Assembly: GCA_947561715.1 (NCBI GenBank)
Contig: OX387202.1
Coordinates: forward strand, 6,027,001 to 6,091,000
Reading direction: 5' to 3'
DNA length: 64,000 nucleotides
Source: Ascidia mentula
Lineage: Eukaryota; Chordata; Ascidiacea; Phlebobranchia; Ascidiidae
Part shown: in pieces, positions 1 to 10,009 of the stretch
Numbering within the stretch: position 1 is the stretch's first letter
Layout: the number at the start of each line of letters is the position of its first letter
The notes under the pieces: generated by a model
Databases searched by the model: none
Told to the model about the DNA's origin: nothing
What the model saw: only the letters and a program-made list of their open reading frames with translations
Program-made: the position numbers and the translations under genes

Positions 1-560
1 ATGGCCTACCGTTTTGTATGGTGGCTGTGTTCCGGTGTCAAACCTAAAGAAGCTATTTTTAACAGCTCACATATACTTTCCACAATCACCGCACAACTCG
101 CCGCTTTAAGAGCTGTCACAGCCTCAGCAAGACTTTTAGCAAACATAGTTAAACTAACAAGCTGCAGTTCACGTCAGGTTTTCCAATCTGGCTGTGTTCC
201 GGTGTCACACCTAAAGAAGCTATTAACAGCTCACATACTTTCCACAACCACCGCATAACTAGACGCTTTAAAAGCTGTCACAACCACAGCAAGACTTTTT
301 GCAAACATAGTTAAACTAACAAGCTGCAGTTCACGTCAGGTTTTCCAATCTGGCTGTGATCCAGTGTCACACCTAAAGAAGCTATTAACAGCTCACATAC
401 TTTCCACAATCACCGCATAACTCGCCGCTTTAAAAGCTGTCACTGCGACAGCAAGACTTTTAGCAAACACAGTTAAACCAACAAGCTGCAGTTCATGTCA
501 GGTTTTCCAACCTGGCTGTGTTCTGGTGTCACACCTAAAGAAGCTATTAACACGTCACAT
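1..560. repeat. Tandem repeat, about 165-bp unit, roughly 3.5 copies
   Basis: The phrase GGCTGTGTTCCGGTGTC and its variants recur at about 23, 190, 352 and 513, giving periods of 167, 162 and 161 bp. The units share the order: GTGTCACACCTAAAGAAGC, AACAGCTCACATAC, GCAAGACTTTTAGC, AAGCTGCAGTTC. Units differ by scattered substitutions, so this is an old minisatellite or satellite fragment. An 85-codon ORF from base 1 is a by-product of the repeat and is not called as a gene. The array ends inside a unit near 560. Confidence 0.85.
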
Positions 561-1080
561 AGCTTGTATGACGTAACAGTCCATATTGTTTCATTATCTT
601 GTAGAAAATCAATGCATTCGCTGGTGGAATCTATTTGTATGTCAGTTGCTGTTGTGTAATATATGTGTAGGGCCAATGAGATAAGTTTATTTTGGTTGAA
701 GTTGCATGTGTTTGTCTTTTCCCATGGTTTATAGCCGAAGAACAATATCTTTCGCCTAATCCACAGAACTAGTAACTGTTTGGCACGCACACGCGGCGCA
801 TGCATTTTGTGGCAAACAAGAAAAGGTGTAGGATCCTTAAAATTGTTCGTTAAGAGTAGAACCGAAGTGCATTGAACTATCTGCGAAAGTTTTCACCTCG
901 CAGATTGAACTTACAGTTCGCACGCCAGTTTAGGTATGCTATCAACACGTGTTCAACTCCGAACGGCAAGTATCGAATAAGGGAAATTCCCACTGAGTAT
1001 CTTACAGTTTTCAGTGGTATACATGGGGTAATCCCCAATGAGGGTTTGGGACCTGGCTGTGTTCTGGTGTAGTAGCATTT
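561..1080. other. Unassigned sequence between satellite and BEL/Pao fossil 1
   Basis: I see no gene. Short ORFs lack start context, domains or splice logic. At 1,051-1,070 the satellite phrase CTGGCTGTGTTCTGGTGT recurs directly before the BEL/Pao internal region, so the left end of that element was joined to satellite-like sequence or carries it. No left LTR could be recognised here. Confidence 0.4.
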
Positions 1081-1089
1081 ACCATGAAA

Positions 1090-3000
1090 ATCACTGGCCC
1101 TAAAGTATGCTCAGGAACAAGTTGCCATTAAGGAAGAAAAACTGCTTGTTGAAACTGAACAACGTCGTTTAACGTTGGAATCTGAGCGGCGACGTATACA
1201 ACTTGAAGGGAAAATAAAGAGCTTTGAATTGAAAAAGCAAATGGCTAAAGCCAGGGAAGAGGTGGCACAGGCCACACTCGCTGCTGAAAATGTCAGTTAC
1301 ACTATTGGTTGAGCTTTGCTTGTCCGTAGTGTTTCCACCTTGTTTTCTCCGTAGGTTGCACCTAGTTTGGTGCCCAACGGATGACGGTGATTGCATATAG
1401 TCAAGTCTTTGCTTGGCCGTTGGTCAGCAAAGTCGTCTGAAAGTCACACCAGCTGCACGGATGCAACCTTTTAGGTCGAAACAGTGGCCATCTGTCTGCA
1501 GCTTACTCAATGTCAGTTACAGTTGCTCTTCATCAGAATCTTTGTCTGATATTGTGTTAGATGGTACACCAGCTAAAAGGTTACCAATGAAACGTTTCAC
1601 GTGCTTGACTAAGGCTTTAGATGAGCGGCGTAGCAGAAAAGTTTCAGTTCATGATGTTTCACCAACGTCACTTTCTCTACTAGAAAGATCACATGTTAAT
1701 GCTGCATCTATAAATGTTCGTGCTGATCATGAATCACCGCTTGTCGCATCAAACTCGTTGGGTCCACTGTTAGAATTGGACGAGGCGCATAAAGATTTGC
1801 CGCCGTCCTGGTAGGAAACTGGTATTTTGCCTCCAACCGAAGCTAATATTTCAGGCAAAGGGAGAAATGCTGACATGGAATATGGGACTCTTGATCAAAG
1901 CCCTATGAACCAAACTCCTGGCCCTGCAGTAGGCCTATCAGGTACCCGACCGACTTCAGATATGGTGTTTTTTGCTGAAATGATTAAACAAAGTTTTAAT
2001 TTGCCACGCTTGACCATAGAGATGTTTGATGGTGACCGGTACAACTATCACAAACTCCTGAACGACTTTGATCTTCAGATCAATCAAACGAACCTAAGTA
2101 ACTCTGAAAAACTTAGTTACCTTTATGAATTTTGCACTGGACGTGCAAGATCTAATATTGTGGAATGCAAAAGTTTGCCATCTGGTATGGGCTATTCTGA
2201 AGCATTGAAAATACTTCACCAACGTCATGGACGAGTTGAATTGGTGGTTCGTGCACATATGGACGAACTGATAGGAAGGAACCAGCTGCGAGAAAATGAC
2301 TTCCGAGGTTTGCAAATGTTTCGTGCGCAGGCAGCCAAAAGTTACAAATTGTTTGGAAGATGGAGTTGCCGCTACACGCTGGACTTGCCACAGAATTTGG
2401 AGGCTGTGGCTCGAAGAATGCCACCGGATTATATTGCGCAGTTCATTGCGAAGTGTTCGAAACTTAGACTTAAAGGAATATCTCCAACGTTCCAGACTTT
2501 GCTTAATTTCCTGGAAATTAAATGTGAAGACACTCTGTCGCCAATGATGAAATACCTTGTGCGGGACACTTCAAAGACATCGGTTAGGAACCAGATTGGT
2601 AAACAATCTCGAAGTGTGTTCATTACGGTTGTAACGAACACTGTGTCTGATGGACATCATTGTAAAGGGTTGATGGAATGTCGAGATCGCGGTGGACGAC
2701 ATAGCTTAAAGGATTGCAAGTCATTTATAGGACGATCCCTCAAGGAGAAATACCTGTTGGCCCGGCGTTGCAGACTGTGTTTTCAGTGCCTTGGGGCTGG
2801 ACACTACATTGATGCATGTCCATCTGAAGATACATGCGAAGTGAAGGGTTGTGGCAAGTCACATCATGCACTACTGCATTGGAGCAAGGTTAACAATGCA
2901 TTGGGACCACCGCGAAAGGGGCGAAGCCCAAGTTCCACCATTGACCCAGATACGGGTCGGTGTCGTTGCTTCAACAGCTACTGCTCGATCATTTAATGTG
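1090..3000 (+). mobile_element. BEL/Pao fossil 1: gag part
   Basis: The region begins with a charged coiled-coil-like stretch (about 1,100-1,300). It continues into the DUF1759-type Pao gag core around 1,980-2,560, recognised by FDGDRYNYHKLLNDF and by IVECKSLPSG followed by EALKILHQRHGR. It ends in cysteine-rich zinc-knuckle sequence (CFQCLGAGHYIDAC) near 2,770-2,860. This part packages element RNA in intact relatives. Fossil only. Confidence 0.85.
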
Positions 3001-5350
3001 CGATTGAAAGTAGTGCCTGTCAAGGTATGTGCTGTTACATCGGATAAATGTGTACTTACATATGCATTTTTGGATAATGGTGCGAATAAGACCCTGTGCT
3101 CTTCTCGCCTAATGGATAAGCTTGGGCTAAGTGGCAAGTTGATAGTTGTTGTGTGGCTCTTTCAGTTCATGGCGTAGGACGACACGCTGATGCCGCCTTT
3201 GACCTAGCTGATGTTATGGTTGTTCCGACATTACCCAGTTTGGCTGGGAGCATTCCTGTTGGCGAAGAAACTTTAAGATACCCACACATTAGCCATTTGG
3301 ACTTACCTGTGGTTCGTGATGGTGGGGTTGATTTATTGCTGGCAGCTGATCTGCCTGAAGTTCACGAATGTACAGAGATTATCCGTGGAGGTCATGGAGA
3401 ACCTGATGCATTACATACACCACTGGGATGGTGTCTGTTTGGTACAGAACGTACCAGGGGAAAGCCTCAAGCATCAGTAAACTTTGTACAGACTAATTGT
3501 GTGGTCAACTTGATAAAATATTTGGACGAGACTTCATGGATCAGGGAGGTCATAAGCCCACATACTCATTGGAGGACAAGCGGGCTCTTGCTGTGATGGA
3601 AAGCACGACCACTTTGGTGGATGGACATTACCAAATGAGCCTGCCCTGGAAGTCTGATAACCTAAAGCTGCCGTACAATAGAAGTATGGCAGAGAGGAGA
3701 CTAAAGAACCTTATGCGTCGCTAACAGAATGAAGATTGCCGATTACACTGAAAATGGATTTGCTCGTCGGATTCCGGATGATTGTCTGAAGCGTACTGAT
3801 AAAACGTGGTAGATTCCTCATCATGCCACTGGGAAGAAGTTTCACATTGTATTTGACTGTGCAGCAACGTTCCAAGGAACATCTCTTAATGACAATCTGT
3901 TTCGCGGACCTGATTTGACCAACTCTCCTGTTGGTGTGCTTTTACGCTTTCGCCAAGACCCTGTGGCAATTATAGCGGATATTAAAGCCATGTTTCATCG
4001 GCTTAGAGTCCTCCCCGTGGATCGTGACTCTCTGCGGTTTCTTTGGTGGCATGCAGGTGATTTCACAAAGCCACCAGTGATTATCAAATGATGGTCCAAA
4101 AAAATGACCTGTTTGGAGCAACAAGTTCTTCCACCTGTGCAAGTTTTGCATTGAAAAGGACCGTGTCGGATAACAGCCATCTTGTTGGTGAAGATGCTGC
4201 AAAGAGTGTTTCAAACAATTTTTATGTTGATGATTGGCTGGTGTCAGTCGCTTCCACGAAGCAAGCAATTACCTTGGTAAGGGAAGTTACCTCAATATTG
4301 GATATGGGGGGCTTTCATTTGACTAAATTTGTAAGCAATTCTTCAGAGGTTCTTGAGTCACTTCCTGGCTCAAACCACAACATTTCCTTTCTTGATTTAG
4401 ACTTTGAACACCAGTTAGTTGGTCGTACACTGGGTGGCCGACGGGACATAGTTAAGGATTCTTTTGGGTTTAGAGTAAACATATCACCCAAGCCATATAC
4501 CCGTAGAGGGGTTTTGTCAATGATGAGTCAAGTGTATGACCCCTTAGGTTTCATTCAGCGTTTTCTTCTGCCCATGCGGTGCCTTCTGCAGGATCTTTGT
4601 AACTTAAGCTTGGGATGGGATGACCCCCTTTCTTCAGATGCATTAGTGCATTGGGAAGAGTGGCTTAGACAACTGCCTCTGTTGGAGCACCTGCACATTC
4701 CTCGTTGTTTAAGGCAACCTTTAGGGTTTACTTCTGTACAATTACATTGCTTTGGGGATGCTAGTAATTTAGGATATGGTGCAGTGTGCTACCTTCGATT
4801 TGTTGACTCGGTTGGTCATGTCAGTATTTCATTAGTTTGCGGCAAAACCGAGTCATTTCCTTAAGCCCGTTACCTTTCCACGGCTTGAGTTGGTAGCCGC
4901 TGTCATTGCAGCGAAGCTCGGTGATACGATGGTGCGCGAGTTGGATTACGTCATCGACAACGTGATGTTTTGGACCGATTCGTTGACTGTATTGCACTAT
5001 ATTCACAACACTTTCACAAGATTTCAGACATTTGTCGCCAACCATCTGGCTGTGATTCATGAGTTGTCGAAGCCTTCACAGTGGCATCACGTTGGTACGA
5101 AGGATAACCCGGCGGATATTGCTTCGCGCGGTGTAATGCCGAAGGAATACGGTAATGTACGGACGTGGTTTGAAGGACCGGAGTTCTTGCTAAAAGACGC
5201 GAAATTTTGGCCAAGCCGGCCGGATTTGGAAATTGGTTTATTCCAGGACGATTTGGAGATAAAGAAACAACGACGTGTGTACATCACGATTGCGTCTCTG
5301 GATGTGCTTCATCTTTTGCTGCTTCGCTATTCGTGTTTCAAAAGGCTACA
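3000..5350 (+). mobile_element. BEL/Pao fossil 1: protease, reverse transcriptase and RNase H parts
   Basis: A retropepsin-like stretch (YAFLDNGANKTLCSSRL) lies near 3,060-3,130. The reverse transcriptase follows at about 3,560-4,600, with FYVDDWLVS near 4,220 and the Pao signature LSMMSQVYDPLGF near 4,520. The RNase H region is at about 4,740-5,150 (HCFGDASNLGYGAVCY, then WTDSLTVLHYI). This order is the BEL/Pao pol order. Fossil only. Confidence 0.85.
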
Positions 5351-5639
5351 GAGGGCGGTAGCGTTGTTTGCTGCGTTTTAAACGGTGGACAATTTGGAAA
5401 TTTTCTCGCCGAGGGGATAGAAGACCAACATTTGAAGTTGAGGAACTTACAACCCACGAGGTAACCAGTGCTACATTGAGCATTGTTCGACTTGTGCAAC
5501 GTGAGTCATTTCCGGAGGATGTAAGATGTTTATCGAACTATGAGAGTTTTGCAGAAGCTTTACACCATACTACTACACCCAATTACAAATCTAATTTGTG
5601 TACTCTCAACCCGTGTCGCGTTAAGGTTGTTCTGTATGT

Positions 5640-6821
5640 TGGAGGACGACTGCAACGAGCGAATTTGGACCAAGAACGTATGCATCAAATCATCATGCCG
5701 TATCGGCACCATGTCACTGAATTGCTTGTCATGGACTGCCACATTAGAGAAGGACATGGTGAGGTTCTTCATGTTCTTGCTTCTTTAAGACTCAAGTACT
5801 GGATAATTAAAGGACATTCTGCGGTGAGAAGTGTTTTGCGGAAATGCATTTTGTGCAAATTAAGAAGTGCTAAACCGGGATGCAGATAATGGGGCAGGTG
5901 CCTCTGGAGCGGGTTACAATTGGAAAACCTCCGTTTTCAAGTACTGGTGTAGATTATATGGGGCCTCTCTTTGTGAAGCTTGGAAGAAGTCAAGTTAAAC
6001 GCTACGTTTGTGTTTTTGCGTGTTTGTGCACAAGGGAAGTGCATTTGGAAGTATTACCGTTACTGGATACCTCGGCGTTTATAAACGCATTTCGTCGTTT
6101 CACTTGTCGCCGTGGTGTCCCGACTGATATGTTTAGCGACAACGGAACAAATTTCGTCGGTGCAGAGCAGGAGCTTCGGGAAAGAATCAGTCAATGGAAT
6201 CAACATCATGTCCATTCAAGTTTGCTGCAAGTTGGGACGAAATGGCATTTTAACCCACCAGCGGCCAGTCATCAGGGAGGAATATGGGAGTGTATCATCC
6301 GGTCAGTGCGACGGTTTCTGTGTGCTTTGCTTGGGAGCGCTTCTTTGACCGATGATACCTTGACGCCCTTACTAAGTGACGTAGAACGTATACTGAACAA
6401 TCGTCTGTTAACATCAGTTAGTGACGATGCCAAGGATTTAAAGGCTCTCACACCAAATGGATTGTTGATCAATTCGCTTCATCCTTCCCTCTCTCCTGGA
6501 GTTTTTTGCAAGGCAGATGGTTACCGTCGATCTTGGCGCATGGCGCAGATGTTGACTGATCGGTTTTGGGAGCGCTGGATGCGCGAATATATGCCTTTAA
6601 TCCAGATGCGTCATAAGTGGATGCATCCTTCGCGAAACCTTGCTATTGGAGATTTAGTTTTAATTGCTGACAACCAGACCCCACGCGGTGATTGGCCAAA
6701 AGGAATGATTAAAGAGGTCTTCCAAGACAAGGAAGGAACTGTTCGAAGAGTGTGTGTTCGTACTGCGCGTGGTGTGTTTAAACGCGATGTGCGTAAGATC
6801 TGTCTCCTGGAGGCAGCATGA
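5640..6821 (+). mobile_element. BEL/Pao fossil 1: integrase and Pao C-terminal part
   Basis: A zinc-binding HHCC region (about 5,690-5,880, ending in CILCKLRSAKPG) precedes a DDE integrase core. The core has GVDYMGPLFVKLGR, then FSDNGTNFVGAEQEL, then FNPPAASHQGGIWE. The Pao-specific C-terminal domain follows with NQTPRGDWPKGMI, ending near 6,821. This is the best preserved part of the element. Fossil only. Confidence 0.9.
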
Positions 6822-7310
6822 CTTGTGTGTGGTGTTGTTTAATGTTTGTTCTGCTGTTTTATTGATTGTAAATAAATATGTGGTTATTATTTAGGGGTCG
6901 GAATGTAACGGGGAGAACAGGGTATGATTTCTGTTTGGTGCATTCATGCGTGAAAACTTGTCTCGTGTTTGGTTTGTGCGAGCTTATAATGTTGTGTGGG
7001 TATATCCATTGTAATCTGGTTAGTCTTGCGTTGTTTTAATGCCTTTTTGGTTGATTCTAATTGAATAAGGTGGAGCCGTGTAGGCATTTAGTTTTGAATC
7101 GTGTCTATTCTAATTTATTATATGCTTGCTATGAAACTGTTACAAACTGCAAATGGAATAAAAGGTAGAATTGATCGCATACAAAAAATTACACGGCAAT
7201 CGAGGATCTCTATCCTACAACCAAAATTAAACCAAAATATTGGGAAAAGTCTCCTGCGTCCCACTCAGGATTTCCGCTATGGGTTCGGAATTGCATAAAA
7301 CACATCTCAC
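6822..7310. other. Probable right LTR and flank of BEL/Pao fossil 1
   Basis: Non-coding. A TGTAACGG start near 6,905 follows a purine-rich GGGGTCGGAA, which fits the 3' LTR start of a BEL element. An AATAAA-like string lies near 6,871. At 7,054-7,069 is ATTCTAATTGAATAAG followed by GT, one mismatch from the Ciona spliced-leader 16-mer (see findings). The right LTR boundary could not be fixed. Confidence 0.45.
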
Positions 7311-7535
7311 CGGTTTGCTTCTCCTTTGAATCACGAAGGTGAGAATCTCGAGGTCGGTCGAGAGGAGCGATGACTCCCTGAAGTTGATCACATCAGGGAG
7401 TAAGGAGGACACGAATGAAGTTAACTCCTCATCGTTTACTTCATGAGCCCAGCTGCAACATTGAAATATCGACTCTTTGGTTGCTTTCCCCATATACGAC
7501 GATGCGAGATTCCTCAGCAGCTTCTTCTTAGCTTC
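7311..7535 (-). CDS. NLR pre-LRR (capping) exon, copy C
   Basis: This 225-bp, 75-codon, phase-0 exon is read on the minus strand. Its acceptor is at 7,536 (AATAAG before GAAGCTAAG) and its donor GTGAGA follows 7,311. It encodes a helical segment with CCSWAHEVNDEELTSFV and ends in LTFVIQRRSKP. In NLR proteins this segment sits once, between the NACHT/winged-helix region and the first LRR. The same segment is fused to the NACHT exon at 16,868 and recurs at 13,891-14,115. Conserved intron sequence with CTCTACTAATTT, a likely branch point, precedes this exon and the 13,891 copy. Further LRR exons would be expected at lower coordinates, but BEL/Pao fossil 1 lies there, so the gene is truncated, interrupted or continues off the window. 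Confidence 0.7.
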
Positions 7536-7880
7536 CTTATTACATGATAGACATTGCAAATTAGTAGAGCACGAATGCATCGTGACAGAATGTTTTTAAT
7601 TGAAAACAACTTAATTTGCTAAATTAACTCAAATTTGCCCATGCCTAATTCTTTGTGCTGTTTTGCGTCATAATGCTACCCACGTAAAACAAATCAACTT
7701 TTTTAAAAGGGCAGCAATGTTCACCTATTCTATGTTGACAATTTCGTGCATGTTGGGCGCATTTATTGCAATACAAACATAAATACAAGCAAACTGTAGT
7801 CAATATTGTGATTTCTGTGACCTGCAGATAGATGGACACATATAAATATTGTTCTTTTGGACGGACATGAAATCACTCAC

Positions 7881-8042
7881 CGGGTCTTTCAAGAGTTTGA
7901 TAGTCTCGTACAGATATTCGGCATTAACACTTGTCAGGCCGCATACACTCAGATCCACTTGTTCAATGTTTCGTATGCAGTTTGCTATATCAACCGCCCC
8001 AAGGTCTTCTATATTGTTATGGGAGATGTTGAGCATCTTCAG
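7881..8042 (-). CDS. NLR leucine-rich-repeat exon, copy C
   Basis: A 162-bp phase-0 exon encoding 54 residues (two 27-residue LRR halves). It runs from LKMLNISHNNIEDLG through IANCIRNIEQVDLSVCGLT to a KLLKDP ending. The acceptor is TTATTCAG before CTGAAG at 8,043, and the donor GTGAGT follows 7,881. Length and phase match the LRR exons at 14,345-14,506 and 15,984-16,145. These LRRs are of the ribonuclease-inhibitor type that forms the ligand-sensing or autoinhibitory part of NLRs. The intron directly upstream on the minus strand contains BEL/Pao fossil 2. Confidence 0.75.
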
Positions 8043-8589
8043 CTGAATAAAGTAATAACTAAGTTAAACAAAACAAACATTCTCGCCGCCATTTTTGATT
8101 AAGGGTGCTGGCCTTGCCTACGTAATACGTCACTGCCTTGTGTGTCATTACACTGCCACTTGGTCTGATGGCGGGCTTTCTTTTCGTTAGTTGAGTTGTT
8201 GTGTTTGGTTGTGGTGCATGTGCTCTGTTTAATCTGCTGTTTTTGTAGATTATTTTCAAGTAGGGAGGCGGTTAATATAATTAACTCTCATTATTTGAAT
8301 GCACAAAGAAGTTAAGGCTTACCTTACGTCACAGTTCGGTAAGTTTGCTAGATAATTGTGTGGCGCTGTGTTTTAGTCGTGTAATGTACAAATCTTGAGT
8401 TACAGAAAACCGCGTTATTTTGCGTGACGCGCGTCTTTTGACTAAACTGTACGAGCACTGGCAGTTTGGTAAGCGCTGCCCGAGTGTGCTGCATAACATT
8501 GTTTTCGATCTTCGTATTCCAACTTTCCTTGACGGTAAGTTTTTTGGGAACTCGACATTTGCGAACTTTTTGGTCGTTCGGTGGATGGA

Positions 8590-9960
8590 AGCATGGATCT
8601 TGCCGAGGACAAACCGAATTATGGCGATAGAGTGAATCAATGGGTGGAGCAAACATCCGAGGCTCGAGGCTGTAGTACGTCGGCACCAATTGTAATGGAC
8701 CCAAGTTCGTATCACCGAACATCTGGACCCAGCAGCATTGCTTCAACGACGAGTTCTCTTCGCAGTCATGGATTAAAAGAGAGCAAAGTAAAGCTGCAGC
8801 TCGCTCAAGTCAAGGCTCGACAAGAGCGAGAGCGTAGAAATGAAGTAGAAGCGAGATAGAGCTAGAATGAGAGCTCGAGGAAAGAAAATCCGCACACGAG
8901 CGCGGACTGGCTGAGAGGGAGTCAAACCGAAAACTTGAACACGCTAAGTTCGAATTTGAGGCTTGGGAAGAAGCATCCAATGATCAACGAGAATTATACG
9001 AGAGGTATAGACAACCTCACATAATCGTGTGCCGCTGTGAAAATCGCCTGACGGACACACCCAAGTTGAATGATATAACGACTCTCGGTCGCCAAGAAGT
9101 TACCATGCAAGCTTCAGGAAAGGTGGGTCACCGTTTCACTAGGCGTTCAGGACAGGTAGTGTCGCAACGTTTAGGGTCTTCGCTAGCTACGTAATTGAGC
9201 GAAGTCGTGAAGCTAATGCAGTGTTTGGAAGATGTCTGTTTCAGAACACCGCAGACCGGCCATCTAATGTTGCGACGAAATGGCAACGAGTGACGGTTTG
9301 CAATGACACGACTGAAGCCCAAAGGGACGAAAAATTTCCGAAAAGTTCAAATCAGTGCTTGTTCTGTCACAAAGCACACAAGCTTGAAGACTGCAACAAC
9401 TTCAAAAGAAAGTCGTACGATGACAGATGGAAGTTGGTGCGAAGCCAAGGGCTGTGCTATCGATGCCTGGGATCGCAACACATGGTTCGCGATTGCGGTA
9501 GTGCAACGCAGTGCGGCAAGGACGGATGTCGTAGCATCAAACACCACGCGGTACACTCGAAGTGGACAGAAAAATCTCAAATGGATGAGAAACCAAGCGT
9601 TACACAGAGCACGAGCGCCGACTGTATGTACTCCTCGTCGGGGCCAGAAATGTTGAAACGTGCTCCCGCTTATCTCGATATTGGACCCCGCGTCAGTAAC
9701 GGAAAATGCGAAGTGGAAACGTATGCTCTACTCGATTCAGGATCCAATCGGACGTTTTGTGAACGGCAGCTGGCCGAGCAGCTACAAGTAACAACGGAAG
9801 CAGGTGTACGCTTTCAAATGAGAACCATGACGACCAACGAACCTGTGGATGTTGGTACAAGTTCAGTGTCACTCGCTGTTATGCCCTTAAAAGGAGGGGA
9901 AAGTCTTTATCTGCCAGAGGTTGTGCTGGTGAACAGGATCCCAGTAGCACCAGGCAAGAT
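8590..9960 (+). mobile_element. BEL/Pao fossil 2: gag, zinc-knuckle and protease parts
   Basis: A Ser-rich then charged coiled-coil-like gag start (8,590-9,000) is followed by two cysteine motifs (CLFCHKAHKLEDC, CYRCLGSQHMVRDC) at about 9,360-9,500. A retropepsin-like stretch (YALLDSGSNRTFCERQLAEQ) lies near 9,720-9,790. The order and motifs are those of Pao-type gag-pol. Fossil only. Confidence 0.8.
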
Positions 9961-10009
9961 TGCCACCAAAAGAAGGTTGCAAAGCACTCGCGTGGAGTCG
10001 ACCTGCAGA

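Larger units (their letters stand above)
1080..6930 (+). mobile_element. BEL/Pao LTR retrotransposon fossil 1
   Basis: This is a nearly full-length internal region of a BEL/Pao retrotransposon, in the order gag, zinc knuckle, aspartic protease, reverse transcriptase, RNase H, HHCC-DDE integrase and Pao C-terminal domain. The polyprotein is spread over several reading frames, so it is broken, with several breaks, and cannot be active as it stands. A right LTR probably begins near 6,905 (TGTAACGGGGAGAAC after a GGGTCGGAA-type junction), but no matching left LTR is visible. Coding similarity is still clear along its length, which suggests moderate age. Confidence 0.9.

Noticed and set aside
1-258. 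85-codon ORF at the left edge
   Set aside because: It lies wholly in the about 165-bp satellite and does not persist in the other units.
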